DNA of 64,000 nucleotides from Liolophura sinensis (lineage: Eukaryota; Mollusca; Polyplacophora; Chitonida; Chitonidae), in assembly GCF_032854445.1 (NCBI RefSeq), contig NC_088307.1, positions 434,001 through 498,000 on the forward strand. The letters run 5' to 3'. The position numbers and the translations under genes are program-made. The number at the start of each line of letters is the position of its first letter. Position 1 is the stretch's first letter. Below the pieces are notes generated by a model. That model had not been told where the DNA came from, searched no databases, and was given only the letters and a program-made list of their open reading frames with translations. Shown piece after piece: positions 1-12,379 of this stretch.

Positions 1-489
1 GTAAGGTGTGCATCTACATAGTGATTATACTGAAACCATGACGTAGATAGTGATTGGAAAAAGTGCTGTGCTAGGCAGTGTAATTTTGCTGGTGATCAAA
101 TTGCCTATGTTTACGTTCAAGGTTCCAAACTACAGAGGCTACCGCAGAGCACATGATGCACGTGACATATATAATGCATTCGTACACTTATTACTGATTG
201 AGAGGCTTATGTCCACCAAGGGTTTTGTCCGCGAGGTTTTTGTCCTGGGGGCTTTTGCCTTGGATTCATGATACAAACATGTAAGGTTAAGGTAAATGTT
301 GACAACAGTCGTTACAAAAATAAAATGCACAGTGAATTAAAGAAAAGTGCTCAATCATATTCAGTCATTTTGTCCTTGCAACGGAAGGACCGAGATCTAA
401 GAGAAAGACACAATATTTAATGTTGCCTAAAATGGTAATAAAAGAATGGAAATATTTTATAATACTAATAAAATAACCCGTGATTATCT

Positions 490-602
490 GCAGGTTGATG
501 ACAGACCTTCCCATGTACTGCTGGAGGGAATGCTGGGATAAACTGGAATGAACTCATAGAAACCGCATTGTTTGAGAGTCATCTGGGTGCTGCGCATGAC
601 TA
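490..602 (-). mobile_element. SINE fragment (tRNA-headed, mollusc-type)
   Basis: Matches the central and head part of the SINE seen complete at 4985-5245: GACAGACCTTCCCA, then the ACCGCATTG...GAGTCATCTGGGTG head region. It abuts the long TA repeat. The tail is missing. Confidence 0.6.
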
Positions 603-607
603 AAACC

Positions 608-725
<118 letters not shown>

Positions 726-1329
726 CCATGTAACCCAGAGCAACAGACAACCATCGGTCAATAGTAGGTAGGGGAAGTCAACAGAGGAGTGTCTGTGTTT
801 ACGCCATAGCGTCGCTTATATAAAATAACTGAAACTGTCAGCAATATTATATGCAGTTCTCATATACAGTTCTCAAGGCCTTTCAAACCAGCTATTATGT
901 CTTATGATCAATGAGCACAGCCTGTAGAGAGGACCGTTTAAAGCTGACACTGAGCAATTGGTAAGAGATGCATGCACTGCTACTCAATACCGTGTGTAAA
1001 CATTGTCTCGCGCACTACGCCGTCACCAGGGAACGCGGCCTCGTGTATAAGTTGTTGCCATAGAAACCGATTTGTTGTGCTCGACGGCACCGGAAGAGTG
1101 TTGAGTCGTAGGCTTCGCTTGGGGCTCCATACAAATGACTGACCACATGATATAAAACTAAGATTTAAGACCTTATCATGCTAGGTTAACGTCCATGTTA
1201 TGAGAAAATATTTCATTCTTGAAGAGTTGTAATTGCGCATCATTGAATAGCGCGGCTTTCCCCATTGGAACGGTGGCTTATTTCTGCTGACACCGAAGTA
1301 TGCCATGCTTATGTTTAGTCAGTCATAGT

Positions 1330-1880
1330 CATATTGTAATTGAAACAGCCCTCTTTCAGCCTTGAAATGATCGTGGCGTAATTGGGACCGTATATCCCGT
1401 TTTCACTGCTCATATCGTATTGTCGTAATTGGAACAGAACATCTTGTTTTCACTGCCCATGTCATATTGTTATTATGGGAACCGTATATCCTGTTTTCCC
1501 TGCTCACATCGTATTGTCTTAATTGGGACGGTACACCATTTTTGCACTGCTCATATCGTATTGTCGTTATGGTGGCAGTACATCCTGTCATCACTGGTCA
1601 TATCGTATTGTCAGTATGGTGGCAGTATATCCTGCCATCACTGGTCATATCGTTTTGTCGTTATGGTGGCAGTATATCCTGTCATCACTGGTCATATCGT
1701 ATTGTCGTAATGGTGGCAGTATATCCTGTCATCACTGGTCATATCGTATTGTCGTTATGGTGACCGTATATCCTCTCATCACTGGTCATATCGTATTGTC
1801 GTTATGGTGACCGTATATCCTGTCATCACTGGTCATATCGTATTGTCGTTATGGTGGCCGTATATGCTGCCATCACTCTT
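1330..1880. repeat. 47-bp minisatellite, first block
   Basis: Tandem units centred on TCACTGGTCATATCGTATTG with TATGGTGGCAGTATATCCTG; spacing is 47 bp between 1591 and 1638. Degenerate at the left, homogeneous at the right. Confidence 0.9.
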
Positions 1881-2086
1881 TTACTCTTGTATTAGTACAT
1901 TTTTTCTTTGTAAACTACTCATATAATTTTATGTATTTTAGGGAAGATGGAAGCCTGCCATTTTTGGTAAACAGATGCATGCTTTATATCAAAGCGATGG
2001 AAAATGCCTAAACTTTTGGCAGGTATGAGTTAAATAAATGAGTTGAGGTATGAGTGACGTCCCCTTGGCATTTTAGGGACCCCTAC

Positions 2087-2106
2087 CCCCCCCCCCCCCC
2101 CCCCCC
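2087..2106. repeat. Poly-C tract
   Basis: About 20 consecutive C residues. Similar short C runs occur at 12246-12257 and 29362-29371. Confidence 0.95.
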
Positions 2107-2344
2107 ACCAGCCGCTAGCATAGAAATGCTTAGATTTTGATGGTTAACCTATGTCAAGATTTTTATGGTTGCTTTGTCACAGACTGAGCCAGGTATGCAC
2201 CCAAGCTTACTGGCCACGAAGTTACACCGCTTAATGTTAACATTGTCGCTACTGAGAAATTAATCTGAAGTCGAGTTGGATTGTTGCAAATGAGATCGCA
2301 TATCTTGTCCTAATGCTTATATGGTGTTGTAGTAGTTGGGACCG

Positions 2345-2475
2345 GCAACCTGCGGATGGTCGTGGGTTTTCCAGGCTATGCCCGCTTTCCTCTTACCGTA
2401 TTGCTGGCCGCCGTCATGTATGTGAAATATTCTCCAGTACGGCGTTAAACACTAATCAAATACATAAATAAATAA
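2345..2475 (+). mobile_element. 5'-truncated SINE
   Basis: Contains CAACCTGCGGATGGTCGTGG, GCTGGCCGCCGTCATGTATG, then the tail AGTACGGCGTTAAACACTAA and an A/T-rich end. It is the same family as 4985-5245, in plus orientation, and splits the degenerate 47-bp array. Confidence 0.85.
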
Positions 2476-3150
2476 TTGGGACCATATATCCTGTTGTCGA
2501 TGTTGCTTACATCGTATTGTAGTAATTGAGAATGTAAACCCTGTTTTCACTGCGCATGTTATTGTGTCGTAATTGAGACCGTATTCCGTTTTACTGTTTT
2601 TATGTACATCGTAGAGCTTTAATGGAGATCCTATGGGCCTACATATATAGTGTCTTCATTGCCAGTATCGTTGTGTCGTAACTGAGACCCTATCAAGACT
2701 TACTGTTCATATTGTAGTGTCGTACTTAGGCGCGTGTCATGTTTCACTGTAGTGTTGTAATTGGGACCGTATCGTGTTTAACTCTTCATATCGCAGTGTT
2801 TTTTCTCGGGAGCGTGTCAAGTTTTATTGCTGACATCGTTGTGTCGTAATTGGACCGTGTCAAGTCTAATAGTTCACATCGTAGTGTCGCCCTTGGGACC
2901 GTGTCAGGTTCTACTCTTCATATTGAAGTGTAATGTTCGAGACTGTGACATTATTACTGTTCATGTCGTAGTGTCGTACTTGGGACCTTGTCATGCTTTG
3001 CTGTTCACATAAAAGTGTCGTGCTTGGGACCGTGTCATGTTCTACTGTTCATATTGTAGTGTCATACTTGGGACCGTGCCAGGTTCTACTGTTCATAACT
3101 TAGGACCGTTTTATGCTTTACTGCACACATCGTACCTGTTGTACTTCACA
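2476..3150. repeat. 47-bp-type minisatellite, second degenerate block
   Basis: Units such as TAGTGTCGTACTTGGGACCG with TGTTCATAT follow the SINE and resemble the first block's TCGTATTGTCGTAATTGG phrase, so one older array appears to have been interrupted. Confidence 0.75.
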
Positions 3151-3221
3151 TCGGGAATTTTGCAATCAGCCGTTCCAATAAATGATAAATAGATTAACAA
3201 TTTGCCAATTAAAAATTATCG

Positions 3222-3365
3222 GCCGGTTCCGTGCTCTAATGGTTAGATCGCCCGCCCAGAAGTCGGGAGACCCGCACTGCCATAAGAAAGAGACAGTATA
3301 TGTATGCACAACTAATGACTCCTCGTCGTCATAGGACTGAAAAATTGCGGAGTTTCCGTAATATT
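3222..3365 (+). mobile_element. Second SINE type with tRNA-like head
   Basis: An A-box-like CTCTAATGGTTAGATCG and a stem around CCCGCCCAGAAGTCGGG are followed by TGACTCCTCGTCGTCATAGG and ACTGAAAAATTG, the tail style of another SINE I associate with molluscs. It lies at the end of the protein-like frame at 3380-3660. Confidence 0.6.
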
Positions 3366-3379
3366 GGTGCCATCCATAA

Positions 3380-3660
3380 AACAGACTGCTATCTTCCTTG
3401 ACGCCAGTGAACGGCACATGCGTCATTCCAGGACTCATAATCACATCCTCGTACTGAGATGAGAAATTGTTAGAATGGAATTTCTGCATCCGCCCTGTAC
3501 CGTAGATTTGAGTGTGTACTTCCAACATCTCCAGTTTGTGTGGGCATTGTGAATGCCACAGTTTGTCAACGCAGGACAAAACCATAGATTCACCTTCATT
3601 TGGTATTCCCTGACTTTCGAAACTACGGGTTGAGCCTTCCGAATGGGTCGAAGCTAACTC
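3380..3660 (-). pseudogene. Protein-like continuation in another frame, downstream of the unrecognised gene
   Basis: Reads GIPNEGESMVLSCVDKLWHS, then YEDVIMSPGMTHVPFTGVKE and SLFYGWHQYYG before running into SINE-derived sequence near 3365. The cysteines and aromatic residues look like an extracellular domain. It overlaps the end of the 3623-3828 exon by about 40 nt in a different frame. It may be a frameshifted tail, an alternative exon, or chance; there is no homology call. Confidence 0.35.
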
Positions 3661-3828
3661 TATCTAAACTAAACTGGCTAGATTTATACAGAGGAATGTC
3701 GGCAGGGTACGAGTAGACGAGTTTACTTAACTGTGACCATCCATCGTCCACAATCACCCCGCCAATGTTGGTCATATCGTCTGGAATCTCAATACAGACG
3801 ATCGATTCACCACTCTTGATCGTCACCC
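3623..3828 (-). CDS. Possible terminal exon of the unrecognised gene
   Basis: After acceptor TTCTTCAG the frame continues from the 7764-7958 exon with VTIKSGESIVCIEIPDDM, then GGVIVDDGWSQLSKLVYS, and reaches TAG at 3625-3623. No good donor precedes the stop. Immediately downstream another frame opens (about 3670 to 3380) with equally protein-like text, so a frameshift or a missed splice is possible and the true C-terminus is uncertain. Confidence 0.5.
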
Positions 3829-3899
3829 CTGAAGAACACCATCAACATTTCCACAGTTACACACTCCATTTACTCGCGTTTATAACGCGTATGAAAATA

Positions 3900-4720
3900 A
3901 AGAGAAGTTCGTTGTGAAAGAGAGACAAGTGGGTGTCGGGAATAAACAACAGCGCGTGATGTCAGAGAGAAGGGTGGGTCTGACGGAAAATCAAAAGCAG
4001 TTTATGGTCCGAGACAGACCCGCCGGTCTCTCTGGGAATAAAGAGCAGTTCTTGTTGACAGAGAGATTGGTGGGTCTGTCGGGAAGTAAAGAACAGCGCG
4101 TGGTGTCCGAGAGATGGGGGTCTGACGGGAGAAAAAAGCAGTTCATGGCGACAAAGAGATGGGTGGGGTCTGTCGGAAAATAAAGAGCAGCTCTCGTTGA
4201 CAGAAGGGTGGGTTTGTCCGCAAATAAAGAGCAGCTCTTGTTGACAGAGAGGTGGGTGGGCTGTCTGGAAATAAAGAGCCGTTCATGGTGACGGAGAGTT
4301 GAGTGGGTTTGTCGGGAAATGAAACGCAGTTCTTGGTGACAGAGAGATGGGTGTGTCTGTCGGGAAATAAATAGCAGCTCGTTGTGACAATGAAATAGGT
4401 GGGAAATAAAGAATGGAGAGATGGGTCCCCCTGTGACGGGGAGATAGTTGATTGTGATGGAGCATGGCTGGTTGGGACGGGGACATGGATGGTTGTGACG
4501 GTGAGATGAGAAGGGGTGGTGGAGAGTAGAGTAGGTGTAACAGAGATGGGAGGCTGTGATGGAGCTATGAATTGGTGTGGCGGAGAAATGGGTGGGCGTG
4601 GCGGAAGGAAGGGAAGGTGTGAGAAATAGGTGCTTGTGATGGAGGGATGGGTTGGGTTGGGCTGGAAGTGTGACGTAGATATGCGCGTTTTTGACTGAGA
4701 AATGAGTGGTTGTAACGGAG
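3900..4720. repeat. Degenerate minisatellite, about 46 bp
   Basis: Repeated GGGAAATAAAGAGCAG, GACAGAGAGATGGGTGGG phrases with many substitutions; decays to the right into GGAGATGGGTGG-like text. Confidence 0.75.
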
Positions 4721-4984
4721 AATGGATGGGATTGGGCTGGAAGTAAGAACATGGCAGGGCCAAACCTACGCCCGCCCTGGTGATGTCGTTGCGCAACAAG
4801 GAAATGCACTTGGCAAGGTTCATGGTGAGTCTAAACTTCACCAGTTTAATCAGGTAGGTAAATGGCTGTTTCTATATAAATATGACGAGTTTTACACAAA
4901 AGTTAACAAAATATATTCGTATTATAGCTATGCAGTAGAAATAAAGCGCAAAAAGAAGGTTATTCCAGAAACACGTCCGATTTT

Positions 4985-5245
4985 GATTTATTTGTTTTTA
5001 ATTGTAGTTTTACGCCGAACTCAAGAATGTTTCACTTATATGACGGCACCCTGCATTATGATGGGAGGAAACCGGGCATAGCCTGGGGAAACCAACAACT
5101 ATGCGCAGATTGCTATCAGACCTTCCCACATACGGCGGGAGAGTAATACAGCATGAGCTGGACTTGAACTTACAGCGACCTCATTGGTAAGAGGTCACCA
5201 TGCTGGGCTAGGGCGCTGACCAACTGAGCCACGGAGGTCTCCGAG
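4985..5245 (-). mobile_element. Full-length tRNA-derived SINE
   Basis: On the minus strand the head reads CCGTGGCTCAGTTGGTCAGC (A box) and GTAAGTTCAAGTCC (B box), followed by a central domain and the tail TGAGTTCGGCGTAAAAC with a T/A-rich end. It has the layout of a Pol III SINE widely seen in molluscs. Confidence 0.85.
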
Positions 5246-5369
5246 ACGCATACGAGGGTAGAAAGAAAAAGAGGAAGTTCATAGTGTTGGGCGGAATGGA
5301 AATCTGGTTGTAGCATAATTATAACTATGACTGGAGTTAATGATCCCAAACTGAAGGCTATATTAGAGC

Positions 5370-6870
5370 GACTTATAAACAAGCAGACAGCTAACAGGAC
5401 CCCAAACTCATCGCTACATTATAGCGACTTATAAGCAAGCAGACAGCTAAAATAACCTCAGGCTCATCGCTACATTACAGCGACTTATAAACAAACAGAC
5501 AGCTATCAATACCCCCGTGCTCATCGCTATACTACATCGACTTATAAACAAGCAGACAGCTAACAGGACCCCAAACTCATCGCTACATTATAACCTCAGG
5601 CTCATCGCTACATTACAGCGACTTATAAACAAGCAGACAACTAACAGGACCCCATGCTCATCGCTATACTACAGCGACTTAAAAACAACCAGACAGCTAA
5701 CAATACCCCAGACGCATCGCTGCATTACAGCGACTTATAAACAAGCAGACAGCTAACATGACTCTAGACTCATCGCTACATTACAGCGACTTATAAACAA
5801 GCAGACACCAAACAAGACACCAGACTCATTGTTCCATTACACTGTCCTATAAACAAGCAGACAGCTAACAATACCTAAAGCTCATCGCTATATTACAGCG
5901 ACTTATAAAGAAGCAGACAGCAAACAAGACACCAGACTCATTGCCTCATTACACTGTCCTATAAACAAGCAGACAGCAAACAAGACACCAAACTCATTGT
6001 CCTAAACAAGCAGACAGCAGACAAGATACGACGCTCTTTGCTTCATTATACTGTCCTGTAAACAAGCAGACATCGCTCCAATTGCTCCAATATACTGTCC
6101 AGTAAACAAATCGCGCCATTACAGTGAATTATCAACAAACAGACAACAAAATAAGAGACTTGACTCATCGCTGCACTATACTGTCCCAGAAACAAGCAGA
6201 CAGCAAACACGACATCAGACTTATTGTTCCACTATACTGTCCTGAAGACAGCAAGCACAATGCCAGACTTATCGTTCCATTATACTGTTCTGTAAACAAA
6301 CACACAGCAAACACGACACCATCTGCATCCCTCCAAAATACTGATCTAAAAATAAGGAGACTGAAACACGACACCAGGTTCATCGCTCCATTATGCTGTT
6401 CTATAAACAAAGAGACAACAAGCACGACACCAAGCTCATCGATCCAATATACTGTTCTATAAACAAGCAGACAGTAAACATGACACCAGTTTCATTGCTC
6501 CATTTTACTGTCTTATATAAAAAGGAGACAGCAAAAACGGCACCATGCACATCCTTCCATTATACAGCCAATAGACAGCAAACACGACAGCAGCCATATC
6601 ACTCCATTATAGCTACTTATCAGCAAGCAGACAAAAAGACAAAAAACTTGGCGCATCGCTGCAATATACTGTTCCAGAAACAAGCAGACAGCCAACAAGA
6701 CACCAGGCATGTCGGTTAAATGTCCTATAAACAAGCAGACAGCAAACAGGACACCAAACTCATCTCTCCATTATACTGCCTTATAAAAAAAACAGACAGC
6801 AAAGAAGGCGCCACGCTAAAGGTTGCATTACATGAACATATAAACAAGGAGACAACAAACATGATAATTC
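5370..6870. repeat. 56-bp minisatellite
   Basis: Units contain TTATAAACAAGCAGACAGC, then ACTCATCGCTACATTACAGC; about 25 copies, diverging towards the right (ACTGTCCTATAAACAAGCAG variants). Confidence 0.9.
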
Positions 6871-7319
6871 CACATGCTGTCTTACTGTTGAAGGAAGCTG
6901 GGATGCCCAGCGTAAATCGCAATTTGCTCACGTACTTTGTCCCTTCTAATGTACTAACATACTGACCATACAGGTGCAATACAAGTGGCCTTCAACAAAC
7001 TGCGTACGCGGCCACGCGGCAACGGGATCTCCGTGCATCCCTTTCTGTCAGCAAAACCCCTCATGTTGGCTATCACCGAGGCCCTTCATGCTGGCTGTCA
7101 CCGATGTCTCTCATGCTGACTTCGTGTCAGCGTGTATCAACAACGTCTGCCAGTAGGTTCGAACCATAATGTTGACCGCCGTCGTAAAAAGAAACAATCT
7201 TGGGTACGGGGTAAAAATAACAAATTATATAAATGCAAAACTCATTACGGCATGCTCCATTTCCCTACATGATAACGTTATTCGTTAAGTTCTGAGCCAT
7301 TTGTAAAACAAAAATCCTT

Positions 7320-7640
7320 TCGCTGACATATTTTAGCACTGCCTCACAAGAACGTGTCGTGGACACTAGCCATGGCACTTCTTCGCAGAAACACCATGTC
7401 ATGACACTGCCTGACATCAACACAACACCAAGAACACTTGACACCAGTCATGACACTGCTTCACGCCAACACACCACAAAGAATACATGACGCCAGACAG
7501 GACACTGCCTCACGTCAACACACCACCAAGAACTCTTGACAAGAAACATGACACTGCTTAACGTGAACACCACACATACATGTAGTACTGCATCACTAGA
7601 GCACCACGAAAAAGGACACCAGATAGGGCATTGCTTCAGA
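7320..7640. repeat. Imperfect repeat with CATGACACTGCCTCACG phrase
   Basis: Five or six loosely spaced copies of GACACTGCCTCACGTCAACA and ACCAAGAACACTTGACACC. Weakly periodic. Confidence 0.5.
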
Positions 7641-7763
7641 TATCCAGCAACTTGCATCTTGCCTTGGGATATAGCAGTATCTCAAACAAGAGTTATGATA
7701 TAGCGAAAATGGTTGATAAGTGCTAATATACAGCAAGTGTTGATAAACTCGGAGTCAACTCAC

Positions 7764-7958
7764 CACTCAAAATCGTGTAGGATCTTGGTGGCAGGGATTT
7801 CGCTGGAACCGGTGTCTCGAGGACGACACAGTCGTTCCCTACATTAACCACAACTGTGGGTGTCTTCCCAAGAGCGAACTTCTCTGCATTTCTTAACCAG
7901 TACGAGTCGAGCCTTTTAGAGAACGCTCTTTCTGTCACTGTGTTCTTGTTCGACATTT
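7764..7958 (-). CDS. Exon of an unrecognised gene
   Basis: 195 nt, from acceptor GCTTTCAG to donor AGTG|GTGAGT. It encodes MSNKNTVTERAFSKRLDSYW and then PTVVVNVGNDCVVLETPVPA..PRSYTILSG, a beta-rich ectodomain-like text. Phase matches both 11289-11568 upstream and 3623-3828 downstream, supporting one minus-strand gene. Confidence 0.6.
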
Positions 7959-8084
7959 CTGAAAGCTCTCCCAGACCCTCAAAAATATAAAACAAATGCC
8001 CAAATTCCCTGCTACAGGTTAACGAACAATTTTAAATTTTGTGTCCAGACTTCCCTTGAACATAATGAATACAAGCTTAGAGAC

Positions 8085-9008
8085 ATTTAATGTATATCCA
8101 CCTCGTCTAATGAGACATTTAATGCATATCCACCTCGTCTAATGAGACATTTAATGCATATCCACCTCGTCTAATGAGACATTTAATGTATATCCACCTC
8201 GTCTAATGAGACATCTGATGTATATCCGCCTCGTCTAATGAGACATTTAATGCATATCCACCTCGTCTAATGAGACATTTAGTGTATATCCGCCTCGTCT
8301 AATGAGACATTTAACGCATATCGACCTCGTCTAATGAGACATTTAATGCATATCCACCTCGTCTAATGAGACATTTAATGTATATCCGCCTCGTCTAATG
8401 AGACATTTAATGCATATCCACCTCGTCTAATGAGACATTTAATGCATATCAATCTCGTCTAATGAGACATTTAATGCATATCCACCTCGACAAATGAGAC
8501 ATTTAATGCATATCCACCTCGTCTAATGAGACATTTAATGTATATCCGCCTCGTCTAATGAGACATTTAATGCATATCGACCTCGTCTAATGAGACATTT
8601 AATGTATATCCGCCTCGTCTAATGAGACATTTAATGCATATCCGCCTCGTCTAATGAGACATTTAGTGTATATCCGCCTCGTCTAATGAGACATTTAATG
8701 CATATCCACCTCGTCAAATGAGACATTTAGTGTATATCCGCCTCGTCTAATGAGACATTTAATGCATATCCGCCTCGTCTAATGAGACATTTAGTGTATA
8801 TCCGTCTCGTGTAATGAGACATTTAATGCATATCCACCTCGTCAAATGAGACATTTAATGTATATCCACCTCGTCTAATGAGACATTTAGTGTATATCCG
8901 CCTCGTCTAATGAGACATTTAATGCATATCCACCTCGTCAAATGAGACATTTAATGTATATCCGCCTCGTCTAATGAGACATTTAATGCATATCCACCTC
9001 GTCTAATG
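8085..9008. repeat. 32-bp minisatellite, about 29 copies
   Basis: Unit ATGAGACATTTAATGCATAT plus CCACCTCGTCTA. Two main variants (GCATATCCACC and GTATATCCGCC) are interspersed irregularly. It lies in the intron between the 11289 and 7958 exons. Confidence 0.97.
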
Positions 9009-9438
9009 ATTATAACAACATGTATCAAAACTCGCCATGCTACACAGAAATCAAAATTGTCCTGATCTCTTAAATTTTCACAAAAAGACTAATTCCCATA
9101 CGTGAAGCCCACCGAGTTTTACAGCAAAAAATAATATTTGCGGAAATTATTCTAAATTACTAGTGTACACATAAAAAGTTCTAAGTAAAAACCAAATTTG
9201 AAACAGGTGATGGAAAGTTTGCCAATATAAAATAATCATCCATTCATTATGTCCCCATTCACTAAAATTATTTATCATCTTTGAATCAATGTTTTTGTAA
9301 GATTTTTGATGTCATGTTGTCATAGATAAAATGTTAACGTTTCCATCGTGTTGAACATCTGATGGATTTCCTACACCTATTTCACCTTTATATTGACAGG
9401 TACAAACCGGATTGCAAACTTGTTAATCTTACCAAATG

Positions 9439-9657
9439 TTATTTGCATTTACAAGACATATCAGGATGAAGGTCACCCCAGACATCTATAAACTCATAGT
9501 CCTTATTGATCTCCAGCACCCTGTGTGTGTCTATAGTTAGATGTGTGTAAATTCCGAACGCATGGCACCCCATGTGTACTGATTGAGGCGTTTTCTTATT
9601 AGCTTTACTGTTGTACGACTTATGTTTACCATTGCTTAAAGGGACATATACAAGCAA
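9439..9657 (-). CDS. Candidate exon or short coding segment, unrecognised
   Basis: A minus-strand open frame with balanced composition: SVHMGCHAFGIYTHLTIDTH, VLEINKDYEFIDVWGDLHPD, ending CKCK and stop. It lies between the 11289 and 7958 exons but does not fit their phase, so it would be an alternative last exon or a chance frame. No convincing acceptor is seen. Confidence 0.25.
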   Translation of the reverse strand: MLVYVPLSNGKHKSYNSKANKKTPQSVHMGCHAFGIYTHLTIDTHRVLEINKDYEFIDVWGDLHPDMSCKCK

Positions 9658-9659
9658 TC

Positions 9660-11200
9660 CATTTGGTTAATGTGTGTTTTTTCCTATTTTTGGATACTTT
9701 GAAACAACCTCTTTATGCTATAGTATAGGCCTAATATAGAGTCTACCCGTTTGCTGTAACCGAGAACAAAATCTTCACCCAATACTTTTAATAAAGGAAA
9801 ACATGCGAAGTATGCATCAACATAAGTATGCATGAATAATACTCTGACAGTGATTTAGGTGGTGCAGTCTTAACATGTGCATGTAATATAAATACGTGCC
9901 ACTGATAACCGTTAAGAGATAATAGTAACACAGTTTCACCACTGGTTAAGTATGATGCACGAAAATCATCTCTGCTTGTATAATATTTTTATTTAAAATC
10001 TATTAACTTTTAATATATTAGTGAAATCATATCACAGAGTACGGAGAAAGCTAAAAATACTTTGACCAATAACACCCCCTATGGTTTAGTGAAAGATTTG
10101 GACACTAAATTTTTGGTTACGGGATACCCGTTTTGTTATAATGTACACTACATGGTTTTAGCCGAATTTCTGCAGTTAATTTGTTCTATAAAAATTAACT
10201 GTTTGAGAAGCAAAAAATATAGATACAGATAGCGAGTACCACCGGCCTGTATATCAGCACATATATGTTTGCAAATTGTACATTATTAGGCGTAAGAACA
10301 GATAAATATATTGGTTATCCCTGTGAGTTATTCAACAGCGCACTTTCAAACAAAAATTTTATCAGTACACCAGTATATTTGTCATGAAATTTTTTTTGGC
10401 TTAAATTTAATTTCAGTAGGTCATTTTTTTATATGTAACATATATCAATAAGAATGTGTAAATATTTTATGACCATTATAAGGCATATACATATTGAAAA
10501 AAACATATAGAAAAATGAAGATTTCATCACTCAACAGGTGTATTGTGCACTGAACTGGTTGATTACATACTAGCGTTACAACAAACAAGTTAAATCTTTC
10601 TATTACTCTACATGGTAAGAAATAAGCATGATATATTCAGGTACATGTATTTGTGGGTACTGTTCATGTACTTTATATCACACAGTTTGTAGTGATCGGA
10701 TAATATGAGTAACGTTTGTTTAAATTTCAATTAGACGTTACATAAATATTTCTTATTATTTGTCACTTATTATTTTATAATTTATCATAGTCTCCAGTTT
10801 AGAACACTTCTCTCCAGATTTCCAGATTTTGGCTTGAGCTGGAATGATCGGGCCACAATATAGCTTAACCTTACATGGAATCCGACTAAATCTGTCATGG
10901 TTTAACATATCATATAGACGTTAATTGTAAACATGTAGAGACAGTATGTAGAAATTGTCAGATTCCAAGGAAGAAAATGTTACGTGTCACAAGGGTAGCA
11001 GGGATTAACATATCAAGCTGGCATATGCAAAGATCACAATGAACATATTGTTAAAAAAATCCTGAACAATATAGCTGAAGCTTCATTCGATAAAATCTTC
11101 CATGATTTATTGTTAAAAAGAGTGAGGTGTTTTCCAGAATGACATTCACACGCCTTTCGCGTGGAGTAACATTCATGGAGAGTTTCGTGGCCACAGACGC
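9660..11200. other. AT-rich stretch without recognised features
   Basis: No convincing exon, tandem array or mobile element was seen on either strand. Probably intron of the left-hand minus-strand gene. Confidence 0.5.
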
Positions 11201-11288
11201 CCATTAATTTTCCATAAGCAACATTGTTAACGTTTAGCGCTGTAGCTCAGCCCCAAACATTCCGTGGCCAATAAGCTTTGGCGCATAC

Positions 11289-11568
11289 CTGGCCCAGCCT
11301 GTGAGAAACAAGCCATAAAATGTTGACAAGGGTTGACCCTCAAAATCTGGACCTTTCTTTGCACCCAGTAGGGAGGGGTGCCTGGCAACGCCAAGGGGAC
11401 TTCACTCGCAGCGTCATCACCACCTGTCTCCTTGTGTCGTCTCGTCCAGAATTTCAAACTTTCATCAGTAAAACTCATACCTGGCCAAAGCTTTTCCATC
11501 ATTTTGATACCAAGCATGTACGTGTACACCAAAAATGGCAGGCTGATAGCAAGAAAGGGCTTCACACC
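11289..11568 (-). CDS. Exon of an unrecognised gene with a membrane-like segment
   Basis: Open for 93 codons plus one base, between acceptor ATTTTAG and donor CCAG|GTATGC. It begins GVKPFLAISLPFLVYTYMLG, a plausible transmembrane helix, then KLWPGMSFTDESLKFWTRRH and a polar stretch. The trailing single base fits the exon at 7958-7764. A shorter exon ending at a GACAG|GTGGTG site (near 11425) is an alternative. I do not recognise the family. Confidence 0.5.
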
Positions 11569-12379
11569 CTAAAATACACAGAATTACATCCCGAAAAACA
11601 GAAGTTCTAAAGGGGGTCTGTGTCACAAAGAGTAAGCTAAGAATTCGTGACCTGTTAAATAGCCAGAATGGATTGAAACATCTTCGTTGTGTTTTGGAAC
11701 AAAGGAATATTGTGAATATATTTCTTTAGATATCCCTTAGATTTGTAAACCATTCTACACAGGTGTTGTACCTAATACACACTGAGGAGACGGCCTCACG
11801 GAAGATAAAACCCAGACGGGTTATCTCCCTTGAGATAGTAACACGTGAATTTACACATACAGCGTTCATCTGATTAATGGATTAGACTTAAATTATTTGA
11901 AAGAAATACTCTAAATCTATATAAACGTTGTACCATATACACCGCTGGTTTGATGGTTAAAGTATACATAAATGAAATGAATAAATAATGATGAAAATCA
12001 AACACTATGTCATTCATCACATTACGTCAATATATCACATATACTACATGTAATTAAGGCTGGATGCATTTAGTCTATTATACATTCAATTGAGTCTTAA
12101 ATGGGTTTAATCTTAAACCTACAGCACCCCTAACTTGGCATATGAACTGCTCTTCGATTGGTTGTTACAAGTACAATTTTATAGTTTGGTGTGGCACATT
12201 TTACATTGCGTATACAGGCATGTCTGCCAGCAGCAGTGTTGTTCCCCCCCCCCCCCCTACCATAATGCTAGCCGTAATTGTATTGAGTACAGCCTAAACC
12301 ACAATGCAAATACCTAAATAACTACATAACTAAATTGAGTTCGTATAATTCACTTACACCACAGAAATCCGCATATATT

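Noticed and set aside
3222-3300. A tRNA gene
   Set aside because: It has an A box and an anticodon-like stem, but no acceptor-stem pairing or proper B box at tRNA spacing; it continues into a SINE-type tail.
8085-9008. Regular 32-bp repeats resembling a CRISPR array
   Set aside because: Units are contiguous with no unique spacers, and the context (introns, SINEs) is animal nuclear DNA.
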